A stretch of DNA of 64,000 nucleotides from Gemmatimonas sp. GTDB taxonomy: Bacteria > Gemmatimonadota > Gemmatimonadetes > Gemmatimonadales > Gemmatimonadaceae. The translations under genes were made by a program, and so were the position numbers. Shown here in pieces: positions 1 to 8,161 of the stretch (the first letter of the stretch is position 1; the number at the start of each line of letters is the position of its first letter). Under the pieces are notes generated by a model, which was not told the DNA's origin, made no database searches, and saw only the letters and a program-made list of their open reading frames with translations. Location: the NCBI RefSeq assembly GCF_031426495.1, contig NZ_JANPLK010000059.1, forward strand, positions 248,001 to 312,000. The letters run 5' to 3'.

Positions 1-2
1 TC

Positions 3-65
3 GTGGGCGGTACATTGATCGCCGTTGCCCTCCGACGCAGGCCGGGCCAAGACGTTTCCATCTGA
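3..65 (+). CDS. C-terminal tail of an upstream gene (partial)
   Basis: The first 65 bases read in one frame as a hydrophobic stretch (VGGTLIAVALRRR) followed by a short polar end and TGA at 63-65. This looks like the last membrane segment and basic tail of a protein whose start lies outside the window. It ends 9 bp before the next gene, so both may share a transcript. No family can be assigned from 20 residues. Confidence 0.4.
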   Translation: MGGTLIAVALRRRPGQDVSI

Positions 66-74
66 CCAATCCGG

Positions 75-2189
75 ATGCGGCCGCGCTGGCTGGTGCCTGA
101 ACCGATGTCGTCGTCGCCCGCTATCCGACTCGCGATAGCGTTTTTTGCGACGCATGTACTGTCGCTGCAGCTCATACGATACGGCGGGCCATTGGCACCC
201 GCGTGGCCGCCGATCGCCGTCGCCCTTGCCGCGCTCATCTGGCTGCCGCCCTCGCACCGTCGACTCGTGTTCGTTGGCGTGATCGTCCTCGACACGCTCT
301 CCAATGCGCTGCAGGGATACGCCTCGTTGCGGACGATCGGCTATACCTGCGTCACGCTCTCAGAACTGTGGATCGCCGACTGGATGCTGCGGCGGCTCAC
401 TCCACTGCCGCTCACGTTCGCCCGTCTGCGCGACGTGGCGGTGTTGCTGTCGGCCACCGCAGTCGCCACGACAATCGGCAGCGTACCCGCCGCCTTCATT
501 GCTCAGGCGGCTGGCGGTGAGGCGTTTCTGAAGAGTGCCACCGTGTGGTGGATCGGCGACATGCTGGCCTATGTGATCGTGACGCCACTCACGCTGCTGC
601 TCCTGGCGCGCCATGAGTCGCGCACTGCACATCGACGTGCATTTCGCTGGTGGCGCGATGCGTTCGTACTAAGCCTGCTGATAGTCTTGGGATCGCTCAT
701 GGCTTTCCGCGGCGACGCCCTCATGGGCGTGCTGCAGGCGCATCCGTACATGCTCTCGCTGCTCGTTTTGTGGGCGACGCTCAGCTTCGGTCAGCTTGGC
801 GCGCTGTGGAGTCAGATCGGTATCGCCAGCGTCGGCATTCGCCTGCTGTTGACTGGAGAGTCGCTCTCCCTCGGCGGCGAAACCGGCGGCGACGCGCTCG
901 TGATTTTACAGGTATACATCGGCGTCCAGGCGCTCATCGGCCTCGTGCTCGCCACCGCGCTACGCGAACAACGCGAGACGGCCGAGTCGAACGCGCATAT
1001 GCTGGAAGCGCTCTCGACGAGCGAACAGCGCTTGCGTCAAAGTCAGAAGATGGAAGCGATCGGTCAGTTGGCCGGCGGCGTGGCGCACGACTTCAACAAC
1101 GTGCTCGCTGCCGTGTTGATGCAGCTCGATGAACTCCGCTTGCTCAGGGCGATGCCACGCGAAGCACACGAGCTGCTGCGCGACGTCGAAACGTCCGCGC
1201 AACGCGCTGTGCGACTCACGCGGCAACTGCTCGTGTTCAGTCGACAGCAGGCCATGCAATCGAGTCTGCACGACTTGAATCTCCTCGTGCGCGCGCACGT
1301 GCGCCTGCTACGACGGGTCGTGCCGACCACGCACAAGCTCACGGTGGACACCGCTCCCGACGCGCTCGTGGTGTTGGTCGACGGTGGCATGATCGAACAA
1401 GTGCTGCTCAATCTCGTGCTGAATGCGCGTGACGCGCTCGCCGAGGGCGGCCTGATCGTGATCCGTACGGAGCGCCGCACCATCGACAACGCCGACGCCG
1501 GCGAGCTCACGGCTGGTCCGTACGCGGTCCTGTTCGTGCAGGATACCGGTTCCGGTATCTCGCCCGAGCACATGCCGCGCGTCTTCGAGCCATTCTTTAC
1601 CACCAAGCCACCGGGACAGGGCACGGGCCTCGGGCTCGCCACGGCCTACGGTATTGCGCAGCAGCATCACGGACGCCTGCGCGTGTCGTCGACGGTGGGG
1701 GTCGGCACCACGGTCGAAGTCTGGCTCCCGATCGTGGCCGACGCGCTCCCCGACGAAAACACATCGACTTATGTCGCGACGTCCGACTCGGGAGAGCACG
1801 CGGTGACGGCCACGGTATTGGTCGTTGAAGACGAACCCACGGTCAGTCGACTGATGCAGCGCGTCTTGGAACGCGACGGGTATCAAGTCCGCGCCGCGTC
1901 CAGCGGTCGCGAGGTCCTCGACCACTGGAACCTGTACGAGTTCTCAGTGGACCTCGTGATCACCGATCTGGTCATGCCCGGTGGTGTGAGCGGTACCCAG
2001 CTCGCCGCCGAGTTGCGGCGGCTCAAGCCGTCGCTCCCCATCGTCTTCACCAGCGGATATGATCCCGAGTTTGACCCGTCCAACGAAACCATGGTGCCGG
2101 GGGAGAACTTCATCCCCAAACCGTCCAAAGCCGAGCACATTCTTGCCGTCGTGCGCCGGCAGCTCGCCGCGCGCACGACGGCGCCCTAG
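75..2189 (+). CDS. MASE1-domain hybrid sensor histidine kinase with receiver domain
   Basis: The 704-residue membrane sensor has about eight hydrophobic segments in residues 15-300 that match a MASE1 sensor region. A HisKA-type core follows, with the phosphorylated His338 in GGVAHDFNN, then a HATPase domain with N box (NLVLNARDAL), G1 (DTGSGIS), F box (FEPFFTTK) and G2 (GTGLGLA). A C-terminal receiver domain carries acceptor Asp631 in VITDLVMP and a conserved Lys in FIPKPSK. The output is therefore phosphotransfer to its own receiver; no DNA-binding domain is present. An in-frame ATG at 105 (MSSSPAIRL) is an equally good start. The stop codon overlaps the stop of the convergent PepSY gene. 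The signal is unknown. Confidence 0.9.
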   Translation: MRPRWLVPEPMSSSPAIRLAIAFFATHVLSLQLIRYGGPLAPAWPPIAVALAALIWLPPSHRRLVFVGVIVLDTLSNALQGYASLRTIGYTCVTLSELWIADWMLRRLTPLPLTFARLRDVAVLLSATAVATTIGSVPAAFIAQAAGGEAFLKSATVWWIGDMLAYVIVTPLTLLLLARHESRTAHRRAFRWWRDAFVLSLLIVLGSLMAFRGDALMGVLQAHPYMLSLLVLWATLSFGQLGALWSQIGIASVGIRLLLTGESLSLGGETGGDALVILQVYIGVQALIGLVLATALREQRETAESNAHMLEALSTSEQRLRQSQKMEAIGQLAGGVAHDFNNVLAAVLMQLDELRLLRAMPREAHELLRDVETSAQRAVRLTRQLLVFSRQQAMQSSLHDLNLLVRAHVRLLRRVVPTTHKLTVDTAPDALVVLVDGGMIEQVLLNLVLNARDALAEGGLIVIRTERRTIDNADAGELTAGPYAVLFVQDTGSGISPEHMPRVFEPFFTTKPPGQGTGLGLATAYGIAQQHHGRLRVSSTVGVGTTVEVWLPIVADALPDENTSTYVATSDSGEHAVTATVLVVEDEPTVSRLMQRVLERDGYQVRAASSGREVLDHWNLYEFSVDLVITDLVMPGGVSGTQLAAELRRLKPSLPIVFTSGYDPEFDPSNETMVPGENFIPKPSKAEHILAVVRRQLAARTTAP

Positions 2190-2752
2190 AAGAACCAGCG
2201 CTGCAAACCGGTGCGCCCTTGGCGGTTTGCGCCCGCGAGTCGCCAATACAGGGTGAAGCCGCTCACGGTCAGCGCCAGCAAGGCGATGCCCCAGAGCATC
2301 GACGCCACCAGCCCGCCGTCGCCGAACACTTCGCCGCTATGCACGCGATTGATGAACGCCTTGTCGGCGTAGCCCTCGCTATGCGTGAATTTCCCGGTCC
2401 GCGCATCGAACAGCAGACGGCGGTCTTCGCCGCCAGTATTCGTGCCCAGATACATCGTGATGACGGGCGCCTTCCCCTTCAGCTCAATCGCGATCTTGTC
2501 GATCGGCGCCCCGGGCGCCTCCGTGGCGGCGCTGGCCATGGCGGTGTTGATCGCCCCCATCCAGGCGTCGGGAGGGGAGTCGGTGTGCACCGCGCTCACC
2601 AGGTTGCGATTCGCCTCGCGGAGGGCCTCGTCTTCACCAAAGAACTCGGTCCCGGCGACGATGACGCCGGTCACCGACGCGAAGACCAGGAAGAGCGCCG
2701 CCGGCGCGCCGATCCATCGGTGCCAGCGACGCCAGAAGGCTGGAGTAGGCAT
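2186..2752 (-). CDS. PepSY-associated membrane protein
   Basis: The product is 188 residues from the ATG at 2752 (MPTPAFWRRWHRW). A short basic N-terminus containing RRWHRW is followed by a TM helix (APAALFLVFASVTGVIVAG), a roughly 110-residue external region with a PepSY-like GKFTHSEGYADKAFINRVHSGEVFG segment, and a second TM helix near the end. This is the compact layout of PepSY_TM proteins, which often occur with siderophore or metal-uptake genes. A longer upstream start at 2824 adds residues of low plausibility. The TAG stop shares the CTAG tetranucleotide with the stop of the histidine kinase on the other strand. No Fur box is visible upstream, unlike the larger PepSY gene at 41013. Confidence 0.7.
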   Translation of the reverse strand: MPTPAFWRRWHRWIGAPAALFLVFASVTGVIVAGTEFFGEDEALREANRNLVSAVHTDSPPDAWMGAINTAMASAATEAPGAPIDKIAIELKGKAPVITMYLGTNTGGEDRRLLFDARTGKFTHSEGYADKAFINRVHSGEVFGDGGLVASMLWGIALLALTVSGFTLYWRLAGANRQGRTGLQRWFF

Positions 2753-2910
2753 ACGAACTATGGGGTATGAGGCCGTGGGCGGGACGTGCACGGGCAAGTT
2801 GACGCGTGACACCCCCGCTCGCAAACCGCCGTATTGGTGATACCTTTTACGGCGTGGACCCCGGTTGACCGCCGTTGAGCGTCCTCCCCCACCTTTCCAG
2901 AGCTCTCATC

Positions 2911-3294
2911 ATGACCAAGATCCGTATGGCCGTCGTTTCGGCCGCACTCGCGCTCTCCGTGACCGTCGCCGCCGCGCAGCGCATGTTCGCCGATTTCAGT
3001 GGCAAGTGGAACGTCGCCATCGACGCGCAGGGACAGTCGATGCAGTCGCTCATGACCGTCACGCAGAAGGGTGATTCGGTGTCGGGCACCACCGAGTCGC
3101 AAATCGGCACCGCCAATTTTGACGGCGTGGTCAAGGGCGATTCGATCTTCTTCGGCTTTGCCCTCGACATGGGTGGCCAGCAGATCAAAATCCGTGGCAC
3201 CGGCGTGATGAGCGAGAAGGACAAGATGACCGGCACCATGGAAGCCGAGGGACTCGGCGCCTTCCCGTTTGCCGCTGCGCGTCAGCCGAACTAA
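2911..3294 (+). CDS. small secreted beta-rich protein of unknown function
   Basis: The ATG at 2911 gives 127 residues. A clear signal peptide (MTKIRMAVVSAALALSVTVA, cut near AAAQ) precedes about 100 residues rich in alternating polar and hydrophobic strands (FSGKWNVAIDAQGQ, KGDSVSGT, DSIFFGFALDMGG, GTMEAEGLG). The spaced GKW and G-T-E/T-M motifs suggest a lipocalin-like or calycin-like barrel that would be exported to the periplasm. An upstream ATG at 2875 would place extra residues before the signal peptide and is less likely. The aquaporin gene starts 6 bp after its stop, so the two are probably co-transcribed. No specific function is claimed. Confidence 0.65.
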   Translation: MTKIRMAVVSAALALSVTVAAAQRMFADFSGKWNVAIDAQGQSMQSLMTVTQKGDSVSGTTESQIGTANFDGVVKGDSIFFGFALDMGGQQIKIRGTGVMSEKDKMTGTMEAEGLGAFPFAAARQPN

Positions 3295-3300
3295 GCGCAC

Positions 3301-4047
3301 ATGCCGTCCACCGCACTCGGCGAGTTCGTCGGAACGCTCGTACTGATTCTGCTCGGAAATGGTGTGGTGGCCGGTGTGTTGTTGGAGAAGTCGAAGGCGA
3401 ACGGCGCGGGGTGGATGGTGATCACCGCCGGCTGGGCCTTCGCCGTGCTGTGCGGCGTGTTGGTGGCCGTGGGGCTCGGGGCGCCAGGTGAGCTCAACCC
3501 CGCCGGAACGCTGGCCAATGTGGTGACAGGCACTCGCACCGTGCCTGACGCGCTCGCCCACGTGGCCGCGCAGATGGCGGGGGCGATCGTCGGCGCGACG
3601 TTGGTGTGGTTGCACTATCTGCCGCACTGGCGCGAAACGCGTGATCAGGGGGCCATTCTCGCTTGCTTCTGTACGGCGCCCGCTATTCGCAGCGCCGTGC
3701 CGAATCTGATCAGCGAGATCATCGGCACGATGGTCTTGGTGCTGGTGGCCAGTGCGATTGGCACCGCCGGCGCGTCGGGTGCTTCGCCCGCCACCAACCT
3801 CGGACCGGCGCTCGTCGGCGCGTTGGTGTGGGGTCTTGGCCTCTCGCTTGGCGGTCCTACCGGCTACGCCATCAATCCAGCGCGAGACCTCGGTCCGCGC
3901 CTCGCTCACGCCATCCTGCCGATCGCCGGCAAGGGTGGCAACGATTGGGGATACGCCTGGATCCCCGTTGTCGGGCCGCTGGCCGGCGGTGCACTCGCCG
4001 CACTGCTCTGGTCCGCACTATCCGCCGCAAACGGAGTACCGAAGTGA
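3301..4047 (+). CDS. MIP-family channel (aquaporin/glycerol facilitator)
   Basis: This is a 248-residue integral membrane protein with six hydrophobic segments and both pore half-helix NPA motifs: NPA at residues 66-68 (GELNPAGTLAN) and NPA at 192-194 (AINPARDLGPR). An Asp after the second NPA-Arg is typical of glycerol facilitators rather than strict water channels. The first motif is unusual: Glu replaces the usual His before LNPA and Gly follows it. The probable role is facilitated passage of water, glycerol or small polyols. The gene lies between a small secreted protein and an acylase; the acylase start is 2 bp past its stop, with an alternative GTG overlapping the stop. Confidence 0.88.
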   Translation: MPSTALGEFVGTLVLILLGNGVVAGVLLEKSKANGAGWMVITAGWAFAVLCGVLVAVGLGAPGELNPAGTLANVVTGTRTVPDALAHVAAQMAGAIVGATLVWLHYLPHWRETRDQGAILACFCTAPAIRSAVPNLISEIIGTMVLVLVASAIGTAGASGASPATNLGPALVGALVWGLGLSLGGPTGYAINPARDLGPRLAHAILPIAGKGGNDWGYAWIPVVGPLAGGALAALLWSALSAANGVPK

Positions 4048-4049
4048 GC

Positions 4050-6590
4050 ATGACTAGGGGACGGTTGATAACGGCGGCGCTCTGTGCCGCCGTTGGCATT
4101 GGTACTACCTACGTCGGCGTGGCCGGCGCCGGTCCGCTGCCGCCGCTGGGCGGTCTGCTCTCGCCGGCCGTCGGCCTCTGGGCCAATGCCGTAGACGATC
4201 TGCCCGCCGAGGCCACGAGCCGCATTCCCTCGCTCGATGGCACGGTCGACGTGCGCTACGACTCGCGCAGCGTGCCGCACATCTTCGCGACCACCGATGC
4301 CGACGCCATGCGCGCGCTTGGCTACGTCACGGCGCGCGACCGGCTGTTCCAGCTCGAGATTCAGTCACGCGCCGGCGAAGGCACACTCACCGAGTTGGTG
4401 GGTGAGGTCGCCTTGCCGGCCGATCAGGAAACGCGACGGCTCGGCATGCCGCGTTCGGCCGAACGGAAGTGGCGCGACATCGGTGAGCGCACGCCCAGCG
4501 GGAAGCTGCTACTCGCGTACGCGGAAGGCGTGAACGCGTATCGCACCTCGCTATCACCGGCGCAGTGGCCGGTGGAGTACAAGCTGCTCAATCGTGCACC
4601 GCGCGAATGGGTGCCGTTGCACTCGGTGCATGTGCTCAATCGTATGGGCTACACGCTCGCTCGAGGGCCGGGTGAACTCGAACTGCTGGAAGCGCGCGCC
4701 CTCGTCGGCAACGCGGCGGCGAATGCGCTGATGGAAGAGAATTCGGCGGTGCAGGAGCCGATTCAGCCGATGAATCGCAGCGCCGCGCGCGTGGCCCTGT
4801 CGGCGATTCCGGCACCAGGAGCGCCCGACAGTCTGGCGGCGCGCATGGTGGCGTCGTTACGCACGAATGCGAGTGCAAACGCAAACGCACCGGGCATGTC
4901 ACCGTTGTCATGGCTCAAGGACATCGATCCCACGGTTGAACAGGCCCGTGCCTTCGCCAGCAACAACTGGGCGGTTGCACCGTCACGCTCGGCCAACGGA
5001 CACGCGCTGCTGGCTGGCGATCCGCACCTCGAGCTCACGTTGCCGAGCATCTGGTACGAGGTGCACATCGTGGTGCCCGGGAGCTTTGAAATCGGCGGTG
5101 TCTCGATTCCCGGCTTGCCCGGCGTGCCGATTGGCTACTCGCGTGCCGTGGCATGGAGCGCCACCAACACCGGCGCCGACGTGATGGACTTCTGGCGCGA
5201 GAAGGTGAACAACGACGCCGCGCCCACGGCGTACGAACTTGATGGCGTGATGACAACGTTCACCGACACGCGCATCGAGTCGTATCGCGACAAAGCCGGC
5301 CGCGTGATCGACGTGGACACGATCTATTACACGCATCGCGGCCCGATGCAGCGGCAGGGGCGCGAGTGGCTGTCGATGCGGTGGACGGTGCTCGAGTCGG
5401 GCAAGGAACTCCAGGGATACTTCGCGGCCTTTCACGCCACGACCGCGCCAGCGTTCCTGGATTCGATGGCGCAATACTATCACGCGCCGGCGCAGAACTT
5501 CATCACGGCCGACACGTCGGGTACGATCATGATCCGCTCCACCGGCCGCTATCCCGTGCGCGCCGATAGTGGACGCGGCACCGAGGTGCGCGACGGTCGG
5601 TTGGCGAGAAACGACTGGATCGGCGACTGGCCGGTGGCGCGCTATCCGCAGGGGCGGAATCCGGCGCAGGGCTATCTGGCGTCGGCCAATCAGCAGCCGA
5701 TCGACCCGCAGCAGGATGCGCTGTATCTCGGCCCCGATCCGAACTTTGAAATCTGGCGCGCGTTGCAGATCAACCGCTTGCTTCGTGCCGACAGCACAGT
5801 CACGGCTGACGAGATGCGCAGCTTTCATACGAACCCCGGTAGTGTGCGTGCCGACTTGCTCGTTTCGGCGCTTGTCTCGGCGGCGCAGGCGCGTATCGCG
5901 GCGGGCGACAACTCGGCGTCGCTCAAGTCGGCCGAGTCGTTGTTGGCCTCGTGGAATCGCCAGTACACACGCGACAACACCGGCGCGCGGTTGTTCGAGA
6001 CGGCGATCGCGCAGACTACCGCGCTGTTATACGACGAGTTCATTCCGGCCAAGTCGGACACGCGCGCGGTGACACCGAGTGAGTCGCGGCTGCTGCAGTT
6101 GATTGCTGATTCGGCGAACGGATGGTGGGATGATCGTCGCACCACCAACGTGCGCGAGGATCGCAACGTGATTCTGGCCAAGGCGCTCCGCGCGGCGTAC
6201 GACACGCTGGTTGCGGAGTACGGCGACCCGGCAACCACGCCGTGGACCTGGGGACGCGTGGCGCCGGCCAAGCCGAATCACCTGCTGCGACTACCGGGCT
6301 TCGCGGCGCCGGAGATGCCGATCGACGGCGGGCGCGGCACACTCAATCCGTCGGTGGGCTCGAAGCGCGCCAACTTCGGTGCGAGTTGGCGCATGGTGGT
6401 CGAGATGGACAAGGAACCGCGCATTCGCGCCGTGTATCCAGGCGGACAGAGCGGCAATCCTGCCAGCACGCGTTATCTCGATCGCTATGCGATGTGGGCC
6501 AACGGACAGCTCGACAGCGTGCGCACTCCGCGTAGCGCGAAGGACCTTGCGGCGTTGGATACACGCGCCGTGCTCACGCTCACTCGCTAG
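4050..6590 (+). CDS. penicillin-acylase-family N-terminal nucleophile hydrolase
   Basis: From ATG 4050 the protein has 846 residues; an in-frame GTG at 4044 overlapping the aquaporin stop is the alternative start. A hydrophobic N-terminus (LITAALCAAVGIGTTYVGVAG) predicts export. The alpha part carries the family pattern DVRYDSRSVPHIFATTD and AMRALGYVTARDRLFQLE. The autocatalytic site is visible as ASNNWAVAPSRS: Ser304 would become the free nucleophile of the beta chain after self-cleavage. The downstream HALLAGDPHLELTLPSIWYE segment is also conserved in the family. Substrates of relatives include penicillins, acyl-homoserine lactones and other amides; the sequence does not decide between them. 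The length is normal for the family. Confidence 0.9.
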   Translation: MTRGRLITAALCAAVGIGTTYVGVAGAGPLPPLGGLLSPAVGLWANAVDDLPAEATSRIPSLDGTVDVRYDSRSVPHIFATTDADAMRALGYVTARDRLFQLEIQSRAGEGTLTELVGEVALPADQETRRLGMPRSAERKWRDIGERTPSGKLLLAYAEGVNAYRTSLSPAQWPVEYKLLNRAPREWVPLHSVHVLNRMGYTLARGPGELELLEARALVGNAAANALMEENSAVQEPIQPMNRSAARVALSAIPAPGAPDSLAARMVASLRTNASANANAPGMSPLSWLKDIDPTVEQARAFASNNWAVAPSRSANGHALLAGDPHLELTLPSIWYEVHIVVPGSFEIGGVSIPGLPGVPIGYSRAVAWSATNTGADVMDFWREKVNNDAAPTAYELDGVMTTFTDTRIESYRDKAGRVIDVDTIYYTHRGPMQRQGREWLSMRWTVLESGKELQGYFAAFHATTAPAFLDSMAQYYHAPAQNFITADTSGTIMIRSTGRYPVRADSGRGTEVRDGRLARNDWIGDWPVARYPQGRNPAQGYLASANQQPIDPQQDALYLGPDPNFEIWRALQINRLLRADSTVTADEMRSFHTNPGSVRADLLVSALVSAAQARIAAGDNSASLKSAESLLASWNRQYTRDNTGARLFETAIAQTTALLYDEFIPAKSDTRAVTPSESRLLQLIADSANGWWDDRRTTNVREDRNVILAKALRAAYDTLVAEYGDPATTPWTWGRVAPAKPNHLLRLPGFAAPEMPIDGGRGTLNPSVGSKRANFGASWRMVVEMDKEPRIRAVYPGGQSGNPASTRYLDRYAMWANGQLDSVRTPRSAKDLAALDTRAVLTLTR

Positions 6591-6604
6591 CCGGGTCGCT
6601 GACT

Positions 6605-6952
6605 ATGTGGATGAACTTTATCAGCGCCGTGTTGCTGCAGTTTGTGGCGCAGCGATTCCTGGGCGCGTGGGGCGCGGCAGTGGCGGGTGCGCTGACGGGC
6701 GTGATGTTTCGGCAAGGCGGCGCGATTCGCGCCGGTGCACTGTCGGCGGCCATCGCGGCGGCCGTGTTGCTCGTGGTAGCGGCCGAGCGTGGCGCGGCGC
6801 TCACGGAGTTCGCTTCGACGATCGGACGTAACTTCGCACTGCCCGGATGGGCGGTGCTGGTCGCTACGCTCGTGCTCCCCGCGCTGCAGGCGGGCGGGTT
6901 TGCCGGCTTGGTGAGTCGTGTGTTGCGAAAGGAACGCGTCGCGATTCGCTAA
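6605..6952 (+). CDS. small integral membrane protein of unknown function
   Basis: This 115-residue protein has three or four Ala/Val/Leu-rich membrane segments (MWMNFISAVLLQF, WGAAVAGALTGVMF, ALSAAIAAAVLLVVAA, PGWAVLVATLVLPALQAGGF) and a basic C-terminus (RVLRKERVAIR). It starts 14 bp after the acylase stop on the same strand, which suggests co-transcription. No family is recognised. The gene downstream is convergent and separated by only 12 bp. Confidence 0.6.
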   Translation: MWMNFISAVLLQFVAQRFLGAWGAAVAGALTGVMFRQGGAIRAGALSAAIAAAVLLVVAAERGAALTEFASTIGRNFALPGWAVLVATLVLPALQAGGFAGLVSRVLRKERVAIR

Positions 6953-6964
6953 TGTGGTATGTGG

Positions 6965-7897
6965 TTACTTCGAGGCCCCATCGAGCTCCGTCCACAGGCG
7001 ACGGATGGCGATGGGGCTTTGCTGTTCGGCCAGGAACCATTTTGCATACGGTCCCCAGTTCGCCTGCGCGATGGCTTGGTCGATCGTAAGCCCCGCCGCC
7101 TTGAGCCGCTTCACTTCGGCGATCACCGCCACGAGCGACTCGCGAAAGGCCACCAGTTCTTCGCGCGACACCTTCGCCTCTTCGATGAAGCCGTGACCGG
7201 GAATGAACCGGTCCACGTTCTTGAGCGCGAGGGCGTTGTCGATCGTGCGCACCCACTCCGCGCCGTAGGCCGACCGCATGGCCGGGAAGACGCGGTTGAG
7301 GTAGGCCTCGCTCATGAACAGCAGCTTTTCCGACGGCACCTCGACCAGGAGATCCCCGCCGGTGTGTGCGCGCCCGAGAAAGCGCACGCGCACGCTGATG
7401 CCACCGAGGTCGATGGCTTGGTTGTCGCTCGTCATAGCCGTCGTCGGCATCACCACCGCCGGTCGGTTGGCCGCAGCGGCCGCAGCCGAATCCTTCTTGA
7501 GTTGCGCGAGCGAGTTGGCGTGCACGACGAACTGAATGTCCTTCGGCAGTGCGCTGTTGCCAGCCGTATGGTCGCCGTGGTCAGAGCCGACCACGTACCA
7601 CTTCACCGGCAGCGGTGAGATCGTCTTGACCTTGTCGAGCATGGTCTGCGTAGCCTGCACACTGCCTTGCCCATCGGCGACGAGTACGCCGTTGCGCCCG
7701 ATGACGATGAGGCTGACGGTAGTGAAACCCGGCTGACGGATCTCCTCGTAGCCGTACACTTTGTCGCTCAGCTTTACCAAGCGGGGGAACTCGCTGAGGG
7801 CAATGCCACGCGCCGCAGGGTCGGCGGTGCGGACGGGGGACTGTGCCTGCAGCGAGGTCGCGGCGGCGATGAGAACAAGAAGGGAGGCGAGGCGCAT
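6965..7897 (-). CDS. secreted metallo-beta-lactamase-fold hydrolase with an altered metal motif
   Basis: The product is 310 residues with a signal peptide (MRLASLLVLIAAATSLQAQ). It has the MBL-fold order: VSLIVIGRNGVLVADGQG, then SDHGDHTAGN at 105-114, then GRAHTGGDLLVEVP around 176-189 and PGHG at 233-236. In the usual HxHxDH signature the first His is Ser105 here, while His107, Asp109 and His110 are present. The second-site residues around His178, Asp182 and His235 are also present, so one metal site may be weakened. The family hydrolyses many substrates and none is assigned. The region upstream of the start consists of repeats. Confidence 0.8.
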   Translation of the reverse strand: MRLASLLVLIAAATSLQAQSPVRTADPAARGIALSEFPRLVKLSDKVYGYEEIRQPGFTTVSLIVIGRNGVLVADGQGSVQATQTMLDKVKTISPLPVKWYVVGSDHGDHTAGNSALPKDIQFVVHANSLAQLKKDSAAAAAANRPAVVMPTTAMTSDNQAIDLGGISVRVRFLGRAHTGGDLLVEVPSEKLLFMSEAYLNRVFPAMRSAYGAEWVRTIDNALALKNVDRFIPGHGFIEEAKVSREELVAFRESLVAVIAEVKRLKAAGLTIDQAIAQANWGPYAKWFLAEQQSPIAIRRLWTELDGASK

Positions 7898-7926
7898 GGG
7901 GGGCGGTGAACGGCTAGGGGCGCGGT

Positions 7927-8161
7927 GAACGGCTAGGGGCGCTAAGAATCAACTGCGCTAAAAGTCAACGGCGCGAAGAATCAACGGCGCTAAGAATCAA
8001 CGGCGGGAACTGCGGAACGGCGAGCAGCGCGGGGACACCCAGACTACGCTGGCGGCCCCCGCGCTGTTGATGCGCCCCTCTGCGCTTCTGATTCTTGGCG
8101 CCGTTGACTCTTCGCGCCCCTGACTTTTAGCGCTCTTCACTCTTAGCGCCGTTCGCTGTTC
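7927..8161. repeat. foldback element built from 4 x 16-bp units in inverted order
   Basis: The left arm contains four consecutive 16-bp units at 7939-7954, 7955-7970, 7971-7986 and 7987-8002 (type GCGCTAAGAATCAACG). The complement of 8085-8150 contains four matching units in mirror order. Unit-specific variants match across the axis: TAAAAGTC in unit 2 and GCGCGAAG in unit 3; hand alignment gives 53 of 64 identical. The spacer holds a further perfect 10-bp stem (8025-8034 with 8057-8066). Just outside the left arm an 18-bp motif is duplicated (7903-7920 and 7922-7939). The right arm runs into the end of the VWA gene, encoding its last residues and stop. Confidence 0.85.

Noticed and set aside
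2758..3909. A 383-residue minus-strand frame over the small secreted protein and aquaporin
   Set aside because: Shadow of high-GC codons; the + strand genes carry signal peptide and NPA motifs.
3663..4049. Upstream extension of the acylase frame into the aquaporin gene
   Set aside because: The added residues are the out-of-frame aquaporin sequence; the acylase signal peptide begins at 4050 and the family starts there.
7927..8161. CRISPR array or tandem terminators
   Set aside because: Units of 16 bp directly adjoin each other without spacers and are mirrored, unlike CRISPR; it is much larger than ordinary terminators.
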